Of a DNA stretch of 64,000 nt, positions 49,646 to 59,053 are shown piece by piece; position 1 is the stretch's first letter, and every line of letters starts with the position of its first letter. The notes under the pieces are model-generated. The model did no database searches and had not been told where the DNA came from. It worked only from the letters and a program-made list of their open reading frames with translations. Source of the DNA: Rhodanobacter denitrificans (GTDB lineage Bacteria; Pseudomonadota; Gammaproteobacteria; Xanthomonadales; Rhodanobacteraceae); NCBI GenBank assembly GCA_003241385.1, contig QFPO01000015.1, positions 1-64,000 on the forward strand. Direction: 5' to 3'. The translations under genes and the position numbers were made by a program.

Positions 49646-51928
49646 ATGATGACCTTTCACAGCAAGACCCTGGGATTGCTGCTCTCGGGCCTCGCGCTGA
49701 GCCTCGCCGGCTGTGGCGGTGGCGGCGGCGACGGCGGCGGTGCGACCAGCCCGCCGCAGAGTGGATCGATCACGCTGAATGCGACGACGACGAGCCTGCC
49801 GGTCAACCCGAACATGGCGCCGGCCAGTCCGGGTGGTCCGTACACCGCGACGGTGGCGATCAGCTTCCGCAGCGCGACCGGCACGCTGACCGCGCCGCTC
49901 GGCGACGCGACCGTCACGACCAGCAACGTCGCGGTGGCGGCGGTCTCGTTTCCGGACGATCCGGAGACCGATGACATCAACGAATTGACGACGCGCTGGG
50001 TCACGTTCCCGCTGACGCTCAACAACGGCAGCAACACGATCTTCGTGACCTCCGGCGATACCGCCGGCACGACGACGGTCACGGTCTCGGCGGTCGATCC
50101 GATCACCAACCGCACCGTCTCGAGCACGCTGAACTTCACGGTCGTCAGCGGCGCCGGCAACCTGCCCGCGAACATCGAGCTGGTCGCGACGCCGAATCAG
50201 ATCTATATGGAGAACTCGGGCGGCAACACCAATTCGATGATCCGCGCGGCGGTCACCGACGGCGGCGGTCAGCTGATTCCGAATCCGAACGGCGGCGACA
50301 ATCTGCGCTTCGAGATCGTCGGCGGCAACGCCGGTGCCGGTCGCCTCGTCGCGGGCGGCCAGTCCGGCAGCTCGGTCACGGCCTCGACCGTCAACGGCAT
50401 CGCCAACGTCTCGTTCCAGGCCGGCACGGTGCAGGGTCCGGTGCAGATCCGCGCGACCGCCGACCGCGCCGACAACAACGTCAGCAACGGCATCACCGAT
50501 GCGCTCAGCGTGACGACCACGGTCGTCGTGTCCGACGGCAAGCTCTACACGCTCAAGGTCACCTCGCCGGTGTTTGCGTCCGAGCTGCCCGGCATCGAGA
50601 TCAACGGGCTGCCGGTCGCCGATGACGTCGAGCTCGAGCCCGGCGACAACGGCGTGATCATTCCGCCGCAGCCCGACGCGACGCTGAGCCTGCGCGTGGC
50701 GGTGCTCGCGACCGACCGCCAGGGCAATCCGGTGCTGCCGGGCACGGCGCTGCGCTTCGGCGCGGTCGATGCGCCGGTCGGCGCGTTCGGTACCGCGCAG
50801 TCGAACCGCTTCCTGATCTCCGGCACCGACGGCAACCCGACCGAGGGCGGCACCAGCTTCGTCGCGCCGAGCGGCCAGTTCCAGACTGCCGGCGGCGGCG
50901 CCGGTCCCGGCGATGCGCTGGTCGTGTTCGGCAAGGCGGTGCAGGGCAACGCCGATCTGGAGACGGCTGTCACCGTGACCAGCGTCAACAGTCAGACCAG
51001 CCTGACCGTCAACCCGGCGTTCAACCTCAACAACACGACCGGCAGCAGCGTCAACTACGGCGCGGTCCTGCCGTACCTGGTCGGCCGGGCGATGGAAGGC
51101 AACGTGACCGCCAGCGCGACGACGAACGAACTCGGCGTCGCGGTCGGCGAACTGACCTACACGGTCCGCTCGGTCGGCAATGCGGTCGCGCTCTGGGCGC
51201 AGGGCAACGGCACCGATACCGTCAGCGGCGGCGCGCGTCTGGTCACCGACGCGGTCACGATGACCTATCCGGGCGTCGCGCCGGCGTCGATCACGGCATT
51301 CCCGAATCCGATCCGCGGCAACGTCGCTCAGACCGTCACGGTCTGCCTGGCCGATGCGCTCGGCATTCCGCTGCGCGGCTTCCCGGTCGGATTCGCGTTC
51401 CAGGGCCTGCAGGGCACCGGTTCGATCGACGGCGTGGCGTCCAACGGGCTGCTCGCGAATACGACCGATGCCGACGGCTGCGTCGACGGCAACGTCGTGA
51501 CCAGCGGCCTGCCGATCTCGTCGGCCGACGGCAACAGCGGCCAGATCGTCTTCACCGGTGCAGGCGCCAGTACGACGATCGACATCGTGGTCCAGCTCGC
51601 GGCGCTGCAGGCTTCTCCGAACTCGCTGGCGGTCACCTGCCTGCCGTTCTCGGCGCCGGTCGCGATCCGCGCGATCGACCAGGGCGGCGCACCGGTGCCG
51701 AACGTCGGCGTCACCGGCACCTGCACGACCGGCATCACGGTCACCCCGGGCAGCTCGACGACCGGCAGCGACGGCGTGGCCTCGTTCACGGTTCAGGTCA
51801 GCGCGGCGCTGTCGGCCGACGGCCAGTGCACGTTCACGGCGGCCGGAACGACGCGCAGCGTCGTCGTGCCGGTCCGGTCGGCCTCGGGCGGCTGGAGTCC
51901 GTCGCCGGGTGCTTGCACGGCTCCCTGA
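49646..51928 (+). CDS. Large Ig-like repeat lipoprotein
   Basis: 760 residues, not assigned to a known family. The signal peptide has lipobox LAGC followed by a Gly run (GGGGGDGGG), as in outer-membrane lipoproteins. The rest is Thr/Asn/Val-rich beta structure with repeated Ig-like patterns (VTTTVVVSDGKLYTLKVTSP, GVAPASITAFPNPIRGNVAQ, TDADGCVDGNVVTSGLP), like invasin/intimin-type Big domains. It lies 73 bp after pilQ, with a GGCGGCC/GGCCGCC hairpin (49584-49603) between them that has no T-run. It may be pilus- or surface-associated. An alternative start is the next ATG (49649). Confidence 0.8.
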   Translation: MMTFHSKTLGLLLSGLALSLAGCGGGGGDGGGATSPPQSGSITLNATTTSLPVNPNMAPASPGGPYTATVAISFRSATGTLTAPLGDATVTTSNVAVAAVSFPDDPETDDINELTTRWVTFPLTLNNGSNTIFVTSGDTAGTTTVTVSAVDPITNRTVSSTLNFTVVSGAGNLPANIELVATPNQIYMENSGGNTNSMIRAAVTDGGGQLIPNPNGGDNLRFEIVGGNAGAGRLVAGGQSGSSVTASTVNGIANVSFQAGTVQGPVQIRATADRADNNVSNGITDALSVTTTVVVSDGKLYTLKVTSPVFASELPGIEINGLPVADDVELEPGDNGVIIPPQPDATLSLRVAVLATDRQGNPVLPGTALRFGAVDAPVGAFGTAQSNRFLISGTDGNPTEGGTSFVAPSGQFQTAGGGAGPGDALVVFGKAVQGNADLETAVTVTSVNSQTSLTVNPAFNLNNTTGSSVNYGAVLPYLVGRAMEGNVTASATTNELGVAVGELTYTVRSVGNAVALWAQGNGTDTVSGGARLVTDAVTMTYPGVAPASITAFPNPIRGNVAQTVTVCLADALGIPLRGFPVGFAFQGLQGTGSIDGVASNGLLANTTDADGCVDGNVVTSGLPISSADGNSGQIVFTGAGASTTIDIVVQLAALQASPNSLAVTCLPFSAPVAIRAIDQGGAPVPNVGVTGTCTTGITVTPGSSTTGSDGVASFTVQVSAALSADGQCTFTAAGTTRSVVVPVRSASGGWSPSPGACTAP

Positions 51929-51951
51929 TCGAGTCATCGACAGGCCACGAG

Positions 51952-51982
51952 AAAGGGCTGCTTCGGCAGCCCTTTCTTTTTG
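51952..51982 (+). terminator. Terminator after the Ig-like lipoprotein
   Basis: A perfect 10-bp stem AAAGGGCTGC / GCAGCCCTTT with a TTCG tetraloop, then CTTTTTT. It is the clearest intrinsic terminator in the window and ends the pilMNOPQ-lipoprotein unit. Confidence 0.92.
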
Positions 51983-52247
51983 TACGAGCCGCGGTGTGGC
52001 TATACGCACAGCGCGCAACGAACATTGCCCGGGCGCGCGGGCCAGACGGCGCTTCCGGCCGTATGGTCATACGGACGAGGCGCGTCAGGCACGGCTCCGC
52101 CTTCGGTTGGCTCTACCCGAACGGCACGTCGGGGCCGGCCCCGGTACCTAGAGCGTTGGCCCGGGGCCGCCAGGCGCTTGTCGAGCGGTACCGACGCTGT
52201 CAGCCTAGGCACGCGATCCGTTCGCCATCCATCCTCGAGGGACATCG
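51983..52247. other. Intergenic region before the EAL gene, with a 16-bp palindrome
   Basis: No gene seen. CCGTATG-GT-CATACGG at 52059-52074 is a perfect operator-like palindrome. GGTACC occurs twice near 52143 and 52187. TATACG near 52009 is a weak -10 candidate. I see no riboswitch. Confidence 0.5.
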
Positions 52248-53405
52248 ATGCGCAGCCAACGCCGCTACGTCGCCGCGCAGGACCTGATCTTCGCCGAAGG
52301 CGATCCGCCGACGACCGCGTTTCTCGTCGAAAGCGGCCGCATCGAAATCAGTACGGTCCAGCACGGCCGCGTGCAGGTGCTCGGCGAGCTCGGCCCCGGC
52401 GAACTGCTCGGCGAGATGGCCGTGCTCGACAACTCGCACCGCTCGACCTCGGCGCGCGCGCTGACCGACTGCGTGCTGCTGCCGATCGACCGCGACCAGT
52501 TCTCCGAGCGGCTCGAGGCGGCCGATCCGGTCGTCCGCGCGCTGCTGATGAGCCAGCTGGCGCGCTATCGTTCGGCGCTGGCGACGCTGACGCGAGGGGG
52601 CCAGACCGGGCCAGGCGCCGCGACGTCGTCGCCGCAGGTCGACCCGGGCCTCGACAAGATCCGACTCGAGAGCGAGTTGCGCCTGGCGCTGGAGCGCGGC
52701 GACCTCGACGTCCTGCTGCAGCCGCTGCAGGACATGAACGACGGCACGACGGCCGGCTACGAATCGCTGATCCGCTGGCGCCATCCCGAGCGCGGCCAGG
52801 TCTCGCCGGCCGAGTTCATCCGGCTCGCCGAGGAGACCTCGCTGATCCTGCCGATCGGCGACTACGTGCTCGAGCGGGTCTGCGCGATGCTGGTCCGCCT
52901 GCGCGAGCGCCGCGACGGCCCGCTGCCGTTCATCGCGTTGAACGTGTCGGCGCGTCAGCTGGCCGATGCCGGCCTGGTGCCGCGCTGGATCGCGCGGCTC
53001 GACGCGCACGGCCTGCCGCCGGACCGCCTGCGCATCGAGATCACCGAGAGCCTGATGTTCGACACGCCGCGCATCGCGCAGCTGCTCGAGGCCTGTCACG
53101 CCGTCGGCATGTCGGTGGCGCTGGACGATTTCGGCACCGGCTACGCCAATCTCGGCGTGCTGGCCGATCTGGACTTCGACTGCATCAAGCTCGACCGCAG
53201 TCTCGTTCATCGCCTGTCGTCCTCGCGCGGCCTCGCGCTGGTGCGCGCGATCGTCGCGATGGCGCGCGGACTGCGCTGCCAGGTCGTGGCCGAGGGCGTG
53301 GAGACCTCGACGCAGTACGCGCTGCTGCGCGACCTCGGCTGCCGCTACGCACAGGGCTGGCTGGTCGGCCGCCCGCGGCCGCTGCACGAGGTCGTCGCCG
53401 ACTGA
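52248..53405 (+). CDS. Cyclic-nucleotide-binding domain + EAL phosphodiesterase
   Basis: 385 residues. The N-terminal cNMP-binding (CRP-like) domain at about 1-110 has FAEGDPPTTAFLVESGRIEI and GELLGEMAVLDNSHRS. The EAL domain (about 138-380) has ESL in place of EAL but keeps catalytic residues: Glu in YESLIRWRHP, Asn in ALNVSARQL, Glu in EITES, DDFGTG, Lys in CIKLDRS and AEGVET. It should therefore hydrolyse c-di-GMP. There is no GGDEF or DNA-binding domain. The design would let cAMP or cGMP control c-di-GMP breakdown (inference). It is not fused to membrane segments. GAGGGA lies before the ATG. Confidence 0.9.
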   Translation: MRSQRRYVAAQDLIFAEGDPPTTAFLVESGRIEISTVQHGRVQVLGELGPGELLGEMAVLDNSHRSTSARALTDCVLLPIDRDQFSERLEAADPVVRALLMSQLARYRSALATLTRGGQTGPGAATSSPQVDPGLDKIRLESELRLALERGDLDVLLQPLQDMNDGTTAGYESLIRWRHPERGQVSPAEFIRLAEETSLILPIGDYVLERVCAMLVRLRERRDGPLPFIALNVSARQLADAGLVPRWIARLDAHGLPPDRLRIEITESLMFDTPRIAQLLEACHAVGMSVALDDFGTGYANLGVLADLDFDCIKLDRSLVHRLSSSRGLALVRAIVAMARGLRCQVVAEGVETSTQYALLRDLGCRYAQGWLVGRPRPLHEVVAD

Positions 53406-53504
53406 GCGATTCGTTCCCGCGATGAACCAATGCGTCCTCGCGCTGTCCACTGCGAAGCGCCGCGCGCCCGCGTGCGATCATAGAGACCGCTTCCACATTG
53501 CCCC

Positions 53505-54491
<987 letters not shown>

Positions 54492-54722
54492 CGCGATGGC
54501 GGTCCCGATTCGATCGATCGGCTTGCGCCGATCCACGCGGCCGGTCCGCCGCTGGCGGATCGGATCGACGCCGGCGGTGCGGTCGTCATCGAAGCGTTCG
54601 GAGGGATCTGAAGAGCATGTGCGAGTTCGGTACCGGGGGGCGTTGCACGGGGGGACATCCGTTTCCGTCGGGAAGCGGGACGACAGTCTTGCGAGTGAGC
54701 CACGCCGGTTGAAGGCCGCCCC
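54492..54722. other. 231-bp gap inside the Bat-type operon
   Basis: No gene seen. It holds small hairpins GATCGG-CTTGCG-CCGATC (54516-54533) and TCCGCC-GCT-GGCGGA. The remaining operon genes overlap or touch, so this gap stands out. Confidence 0.5.
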
Positions 54723-55640
54723 ATGTCCGCCACTGCCATCGATCTCGAAGAACTGATCACGCTGCGCGTGCTCGCGCAGGGCGGTCGTCTGACCGAGCCG
54801 CGCCGCAGCTCCGCCACGCGCAGCGGCGGCCATGCCTCGCGCTGGCGCGGCCGCGGCGTCGACTTTCGCGAATCGCGCGTCTACCAGGCCGGCGACGACA
54901 TCCGTCACATGGACTGGCGCCTGACCGCGCGCAGCGGTCGCGCGCATACCAAGGTATTCGAGGAAGAGCGCGAGCAGGGCCTGCTGCTCGCGGTCGATTT
55001 CAATCCGGGCATGCGCTTCGGTACGCGCAAGCGCTTCAAGAGCGTGCAGGCCGGCCGTGCCGCCGCGCTGCTGGCCTGGCTGGCCGCCGGCACCGGCGAT
55101 CGCGTCGGCCTGGTCGGATTCGGCGGCGGCATCACCGGCGAGGTCAAGCCCGGCGGCGGACGGCGCGGCGTGCTGCGCGTGCTGCGCGCACTGCGCGACT
55201 GGGACGCCGCGAGCGATGCCGCGCAAATGTCGACCTGGTCGGCCGCGATGCCGCGCATCCGGCGCCTGCTGCGGCCCGGCATGCGGCTGGTCGTGCTCAG
55301 CGACGGCTTCGACGCCGACGCGGCGGCCTGGTCGCCGCTGGCGCAACTGGCCGGCCGTCACGACGTCGCCGTGGTCCTGCTGCGCGACGCGCTCGAGATC
55401 GCGCCGCCGCCGCCGGGTCGCTATGCGCTCAGCAGCGGCGGCATCAAACAGACGCTCGATTTCGCCGATCCGGCGGTTCGCGCAGCCTGGCCGCAGCGCT
55501 TCGCGGCGATGCGCGAACGCGTGCGCGCCGAGAGCGTGCGCATCGGCGTGCGCGTGATCGAGCTGGACACCGACGCCGATCTGAAGCGGACGCTGGCGCC
55601 GCTGCTGGCACGCTCGCGCGTCATCACCGGGGTCGCATGA
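54723..55640 (+). CDS. DUF58 domain protein
   Basis: 305 residues with the DUF58 signature RGVDFRESRVYQAGDDIRHMDWRLTARSG followed by a VWA-like fold that lacks a full MIDAS. DUF58 proteins are usual partners of MoxR ATPases. There is no signal peptide, so it is probably cytoplasmic. The stop overlaps the next ATG (ATGA). No biochemical role is established that I can name. Confidence 0.92.
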   Translation: MSATAIDLEELITLRVLAQGGRLTEPRRSSATRSGGHASRWRGRGVDFRESRVYQAGDDIRHMDWRLTARSGRAHTKVFEEEREQGLLLAVDFNPGMRFGTRKRFKSVQAGRAAALLAWLAAGTGDRVGLVGFGGGITGEVKPGGGRRGVLRVLRALRDWDAASDAAQMSTWSAAMPRIRRLLRPGMRLVVLSDGFDADAAAWSPLAQLAGRHDVAVVLLRDALEIAPPPPGRYALSSGGIKQTLDFADPAVRAAWPQRFAAMRERVRAESVRIGVRVIELDTDADLKRTLAPLLARSRVITGVA

Positions 55641-56116
55641 ACGCCGAAGGCCCCGTCCTGCGCGACATCCATCTGCCGCCCGATCCGGCCTGGTGGCCGC
55701 CGGCGCCGGGCTGGTGGATCCTCGTGCTGGCCGCGCTGCTGCTCGGCGCGTGGGCGCTGCGACGCTGGCGCAGCCGGCAGGGCCGTCGCCGCTGGCGCAG
55801 CGGCGTGTTCGCCGAACTCGATCGCCTGGTCGCGGCCGACGCGGCCGCGCCCGATCCGGCGCGTCTGGCCGGCGGCATCTCGTTGCTGCTGCGGCGTGCG
55901 AGCCTGCTGATCGATCGGCGCGCTGCCGCGCTCCGCGGCGAGGCCTGGCTCGCCTTCCTCGATCGTCACGGCGGCGGCGGCTTCGCCGACGGGCCCGGTC
56001 GCGTGCTGCTCGACGCGCCGTTCCGGCGCAGCGCCGAGATCGACGCGGCGGCCCTGGTCGGACTCGCGCGCAATTGGCTCGATCGCGCGCTGCCGAAGGA
56101 GCGTCCCGATGCTTGA
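55637..56116 (+). CDS. DUF4381 family membrane protein
   Basis: 159 residues. It begins LRDIHLPPDPAWWPPAPGWWIL, the family signature, then a transmembrane helix (about 26-42) and a basic cytoplasmic part (RRWRSRQGRRRWR). It overlaps the next gene by 8 nt. Common in proteobacterial MoxR-VWA operons; function unknown. Confidence 0.9.
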   Translation: MNAEGPVLRDIHLPPDPAWWPPAPGWWILVLAALLLGAWALRRWRSRQGRRRWRSGVFAELDRLVAADAAAPDPARLAGGISLLLRRASLLIDRRAAALRGEAWLAFLDRHGGGGFADGPGRVLLDAPFRRSAEIDAAALVGLARNWLDRALPKERPDA

Positions 56117-57125
56117 GCTGGCCTGGCCGTGGCTGCTCGCGGCATTGCCGCTGCCGCTGCTCGCCGCCTGGCTGCTGCCGCGCGGCAGGACCGCCAGCGC
56201 GCATGCGCTGCGGCTGCCGCATCCGGGCCTGCGGCTCGAGGAGGCGGCGCAGCCGGCACCGGTGCCGGCGTGGCGGCGCTGGCTGGCCCTGGCGGCCTGG
56301 TCGCTGCTGGTGATCGCCGCGGCGCGTCCGCAATGGCTCGGCCCGCCCGAGGACGTCGCGCGCACCGGGCGCGATCTGCTGCTTGCGGTCGACACCTCCG
56401 GCAGCATGAGCATCGAGGACATGCAGCTCGGCGCGACCACGGTGCCGACGCCGCGCTTCAACGCGATCCAGGCGATCGGCGCGGACTTCATCGAGCGGCG
56501 CAAGGGCGACCGCGTCGGCCTGATCCTGTTCGGCAGCCGGGCCTATCTGCTGGTGCCGCTGACGTTCGACCTCGGCACGGTCGCCGCCCAGCTGCACGAG
56601 TCGGCGATCGGCCTGGCCGGCCGCGAAACCGCGATCGGCGACGCGGTGGGCCTGGCCGTCAAGCGCCTGCGCGACCGGCCGGAGAATCAGCGCGTGCTGG
56701 TCCTGCTGACCGATGGCGTCAACAACGCCGGCGAACTCGATCCGCGCAAGGCGACCGAGCTGGCGACCGCCAACCACGTGCGGATCTACACGATCGGCAT
56801 CGGTGCCGAGGCGATGCGCGTGGACAGCCTGTTCGGCAGCCGCGTGGTCAATCCGTCCGAGGATCTCGACGAGGCGATGCTGCAGGCGATGGCCGAACAG
56901 ACCGGCGGCCGCTATTTCCGCGCGCGCAACAGCGCCGAGCTGGCCGGCATCTATGCGGCGATCGACCAGCTCGAGCCGGCCGCCGACAAGTCCGACAACC
57001 TGCGCCCGATCCAGGAGCTGTACTGGCCGCCGCTGGCGCTGTCGCTGCTGGTCGGCGGTTTCGCGCTGGTCGCGCCGACGCTGCGCTGGCGCGGCTTCGG
57101 CGGGCTCGTGAAGGACGCGACCTGA
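56109..57125 (+). CDS. BatA-like VWA-domain membrane protein
   Basis: 338 residues. Transmembrane helices lie at the N-terminus (about 5-24 and 58-74) and C-terminus (about 307-325). The VWA domain between them has a complete MIDAS: DTSGSMS (Asp95, Ser97, Ser99) and LLTDGVNN. The C-terminal Asp is present. BatA-type proteins are linked to oxygen tolerance and cell-envelope stress in other bacteria. It overlaps both neighbours. Confidence 0.93.
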   Translation: MLELAWPWLLAALPLPLLAAWLLPRGRTASAHALRLPHPGLRLEEAAQPAPVPAWRRWLALAAWSLLVIAAARPQWLGPPEDVARTGRDLLLAVDTSGSMSIEDMQLGATTVPTPRFNAIQAIGADFIERRKGDRVGLILFGSRAYLLVPLTFDLGTVAAQLHESAIGLAGRETAIGDAVGLAVKRLRDRPENQRVLVLLTDGVNNAGELDPRKATELATANHVRIYTIGIGAEAMRVDSLFGSRVVNPSEDLDEAMLQAMAEQTGGRYFRARNSAELAGIYAAIDQLEPAADKSDNLRPIQELYWPPLALSLLVGGFALVAPTLRWRGFGGLVKDAT

Positions 57126-59053
57126 TGGATGCCTCGCTCGCCGATCTTCATTTCCTGCGCCCGCTGTGGCTGCTCGCGCTGCTGGCGCTGCCGCTGTTCG
57201 CGTGGCGCGCTCGGCGCGAACGCACCGAGGCCGGCGCCTGGCGCAAGGCGGTCGATCCGCAGCTGCTGCCGCATCTGATCGAGCGCGGCGACGATGCCGC
57301 CGGACGCGGCAGCACGCGTCTGGCCGCGGCGGTGTGGATCCTGAGCTGCCTCGCGCTGGCCGGCCCGGCCTGGGAGCGCGAATCGATGCCGCTGTACCGC
57401 AACGAGTCGGCGCGCGTGATCGTGCTCGAACTGGCCGCCTCGATGCTCGCGCAGGACGTCAAGCCGAGCCGGCTCGAGCGGGCGCGCCACAAGATCGGCG
57501 ACATCCTCGACCGCAGCCGCGATCAGCAGACCGCGTTGATCGGCTACGCCGGCGACGCGTTCATCGCCGCGCCGCTGACCGACGACGTCAACACCGTGCG
57601 CAATCTCGTCCAGGCGCTGGATCCGACCGTGATGCCGGTCGCCGGCAATGCGACCGGTCGCGCGATCGCCCGCGCGACCGACCTGATCCGCCAGGCCGGC
57701 GCCCGCAGCGGCGAGATCATCGTGATCGCCGACAGTGCGTCGGCCGACGCCGACTCGGCCGCGCGCGCCGCGCTCGCGCAGGGCATGCGCGTCTCGGTCC
57801 TGGCGGTCGGCACCGCGGCCGGCGCGCCGGTCGCGCTGCCCGACGGCGGATTTCTCAAAGGTGCCGCCGGCGACATCGTCGTGCCGAAGCTCGAGGAGGA
57901 CCGGTTGCGCGCGCTGGCCGCCAGCGGCGGCGGCCGCTACGTCGCGCTGAGCGCCGACGCCAGCGATCTGCAGACCCTACTCGACGACACGCCGGCCGTG
58001 CGTGGCGCGGCATCCGACACGGACGATGCGGCGCGCAGCACGCGTTTTCGCGATCGCGGTCCGTGGCTGCTGCTGCTGGTGCTGCCGATCGCACTGGCCG
58101 GCTTCCGGCGCGGCTGGCTGATGGTCCTGGCGCTGGGCATCGGCCTGCCGGTCGAGCAGGCCGATGCGGCCTCGCTCGCGGACCTGTGGCGACGCCCGGA
58201 CCAGCAGGCCGCGGCAGCGCTGGCGCGCGGCGATGCCGAGGCGGCGCGCGACCGCGCGCGCTCGCCGGAGTGGCGCGGCAGCGCCGCGTTTCGCGCCGGC
58301 GACTATCAGGGCGCGGCCGAGGCCTGGCAGCAGGCGGGCGGTGCCGACGCCGCCTACAACGAAGGCAATGCACTGGCCAAGCTCGGCCGCTACGAGGAGG
58401 CGATCGCCGCCTACGATCGCGCGCTCGAGCAGGCGCCCGACATGGCCGATGCCAAGGCCAATCGCGAGGCGGTCGAGGCCTGGCTGAAGCAGCAGGCCGA
58501 ACAGTCCCAGCCGCAGCAGGGCGATCAGAACGGGCAGCAGGACCAACAGGGCCAGGACGGTCAGTCGGGCGGGCAATCCTCGCCGCAGAGCGGCAGCGAC
58601 GGCTCGCAGCAGGGCGACGGCGCGGAGCAGGGCAAGCCGCAGGACGGCCAGGACGGTGCAGCGTCCACCGATGGCGGCCAGGACGGCAAGCAGCGCTCCG
58701 ACGGCCAGCGCGACGGCCGCTCCGGCGAGGAGCGGCCCGAGGATGCGCCCGCGCAGGCATCGGCCGGCCAGGATCCGGCACAGCAGGCCGGGCAGAAGGA
58801 AGCGCTGTCCAAGGCGATCGACGAGGCGCTCGAACGGGGCCGCGACGAGCAGGGCGATGCGACCAAGCCGGGCTCGTCCGCGCAGCAGGGCGAGGCGCGT
58901 GCGCTGTCGCCGCAGGAGGCGGCCGATCAGGAACAGCAGCAGGCGATGAAGCAGTGGATGGAGCGCGTACCGGACGATCCCGGTGGTCTGCTGCGGCGCA
59001 AGTTCCTGCTCGAATATCAGCGCCGCCAACAAGCCGGAGGAAACGGTCCATGA
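57125..59053 (+). CDS. BatB-BatC fusion: degenerate VWA + TPR protein
   Basis: 642 residues. An N-terminal membrane pair leads to a VWA domain whose MIDAS is degenerate: ELAAS (102-106) in place of DxSxS, so metal binding is doubtful. Further transmembrane helices lie around 316-342. A TPR region follows (about 380-445; AYNEGNALAKLGRYEEAIAAYDRALEQ). A long Gln/Gly/Asp-rich, low-complexity tail (about 455-600) ends in a charged RKFLLEYQRR. BatB and BatC are separate in some bacteria and fused here. It starts with a TGATG overlap and ends overlapping BatD (ATGA). Confidence 0.9.
   Translation: MDASLADLHFLRPLWLLALLALPLFAWRARRERTEAGAWRKAVDPQLLPHLIERGDDAAGRGSTRLAAAVWILSCLALAGPAWERESMPLYRNESARVIVLELAASMLAQDVKPSRLERARHKIGDILDRSRDQQTALIGYAGDAFIAAPLTDDVNTVRNLVQALDPTVMPVAGNATGRAIARATDLIRQAGARSGEIIVIADSASADADSAARAALAQGMRVSVLAVGTAAGAPVALPDGGFLKGAAGDIVVPKLEEDRLRALAASGGGRYVALSADASDLQTLLDDTPAVRGAASDTDDAARSTRFRDRGPWLLLLVLPIALAGFRRGWLMVLALGIGLPVEQADAASLADLWRRPDQQAAAALARGDAEAARDRARSPEWRGSAAFRAGDYQGAAEAWQQAGGADAAYNEGNALAKLGRYEEAIAAYDRALEQAPDMADAKANREAVEAWLKQQAEQSQPQQGDQNGQQDQQGQDGQSGGQSSPQSGSDGSQQGDGAEQGKPQDGQDGAASTDGGQDGKQRSDGQRDGRSGEERPEDAPAQASAGQDPAQQAGQKEALSKAIDEALERGRDEQGDATKPGSSAQQGEARALSPQEAADQEQQQAMKQWMERVPDDPGGLLRRKFLLEYQRRQQAGGNGP

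Noticed and set aside
52005..52060. Possible c-di-GMP (GEMM) riboswitch before the EAL gene, suggested by CGCACAGCGCGCAAC
   Set aside because: The conserved GACGCAAAGCC half and the tetraloop receptor pattern are absent.
54496..54756. 86-codon frame in the moxR-DUF58 gap
   Set aside because: It runs into the DUF58 gene in another frame and has no protein-like features.
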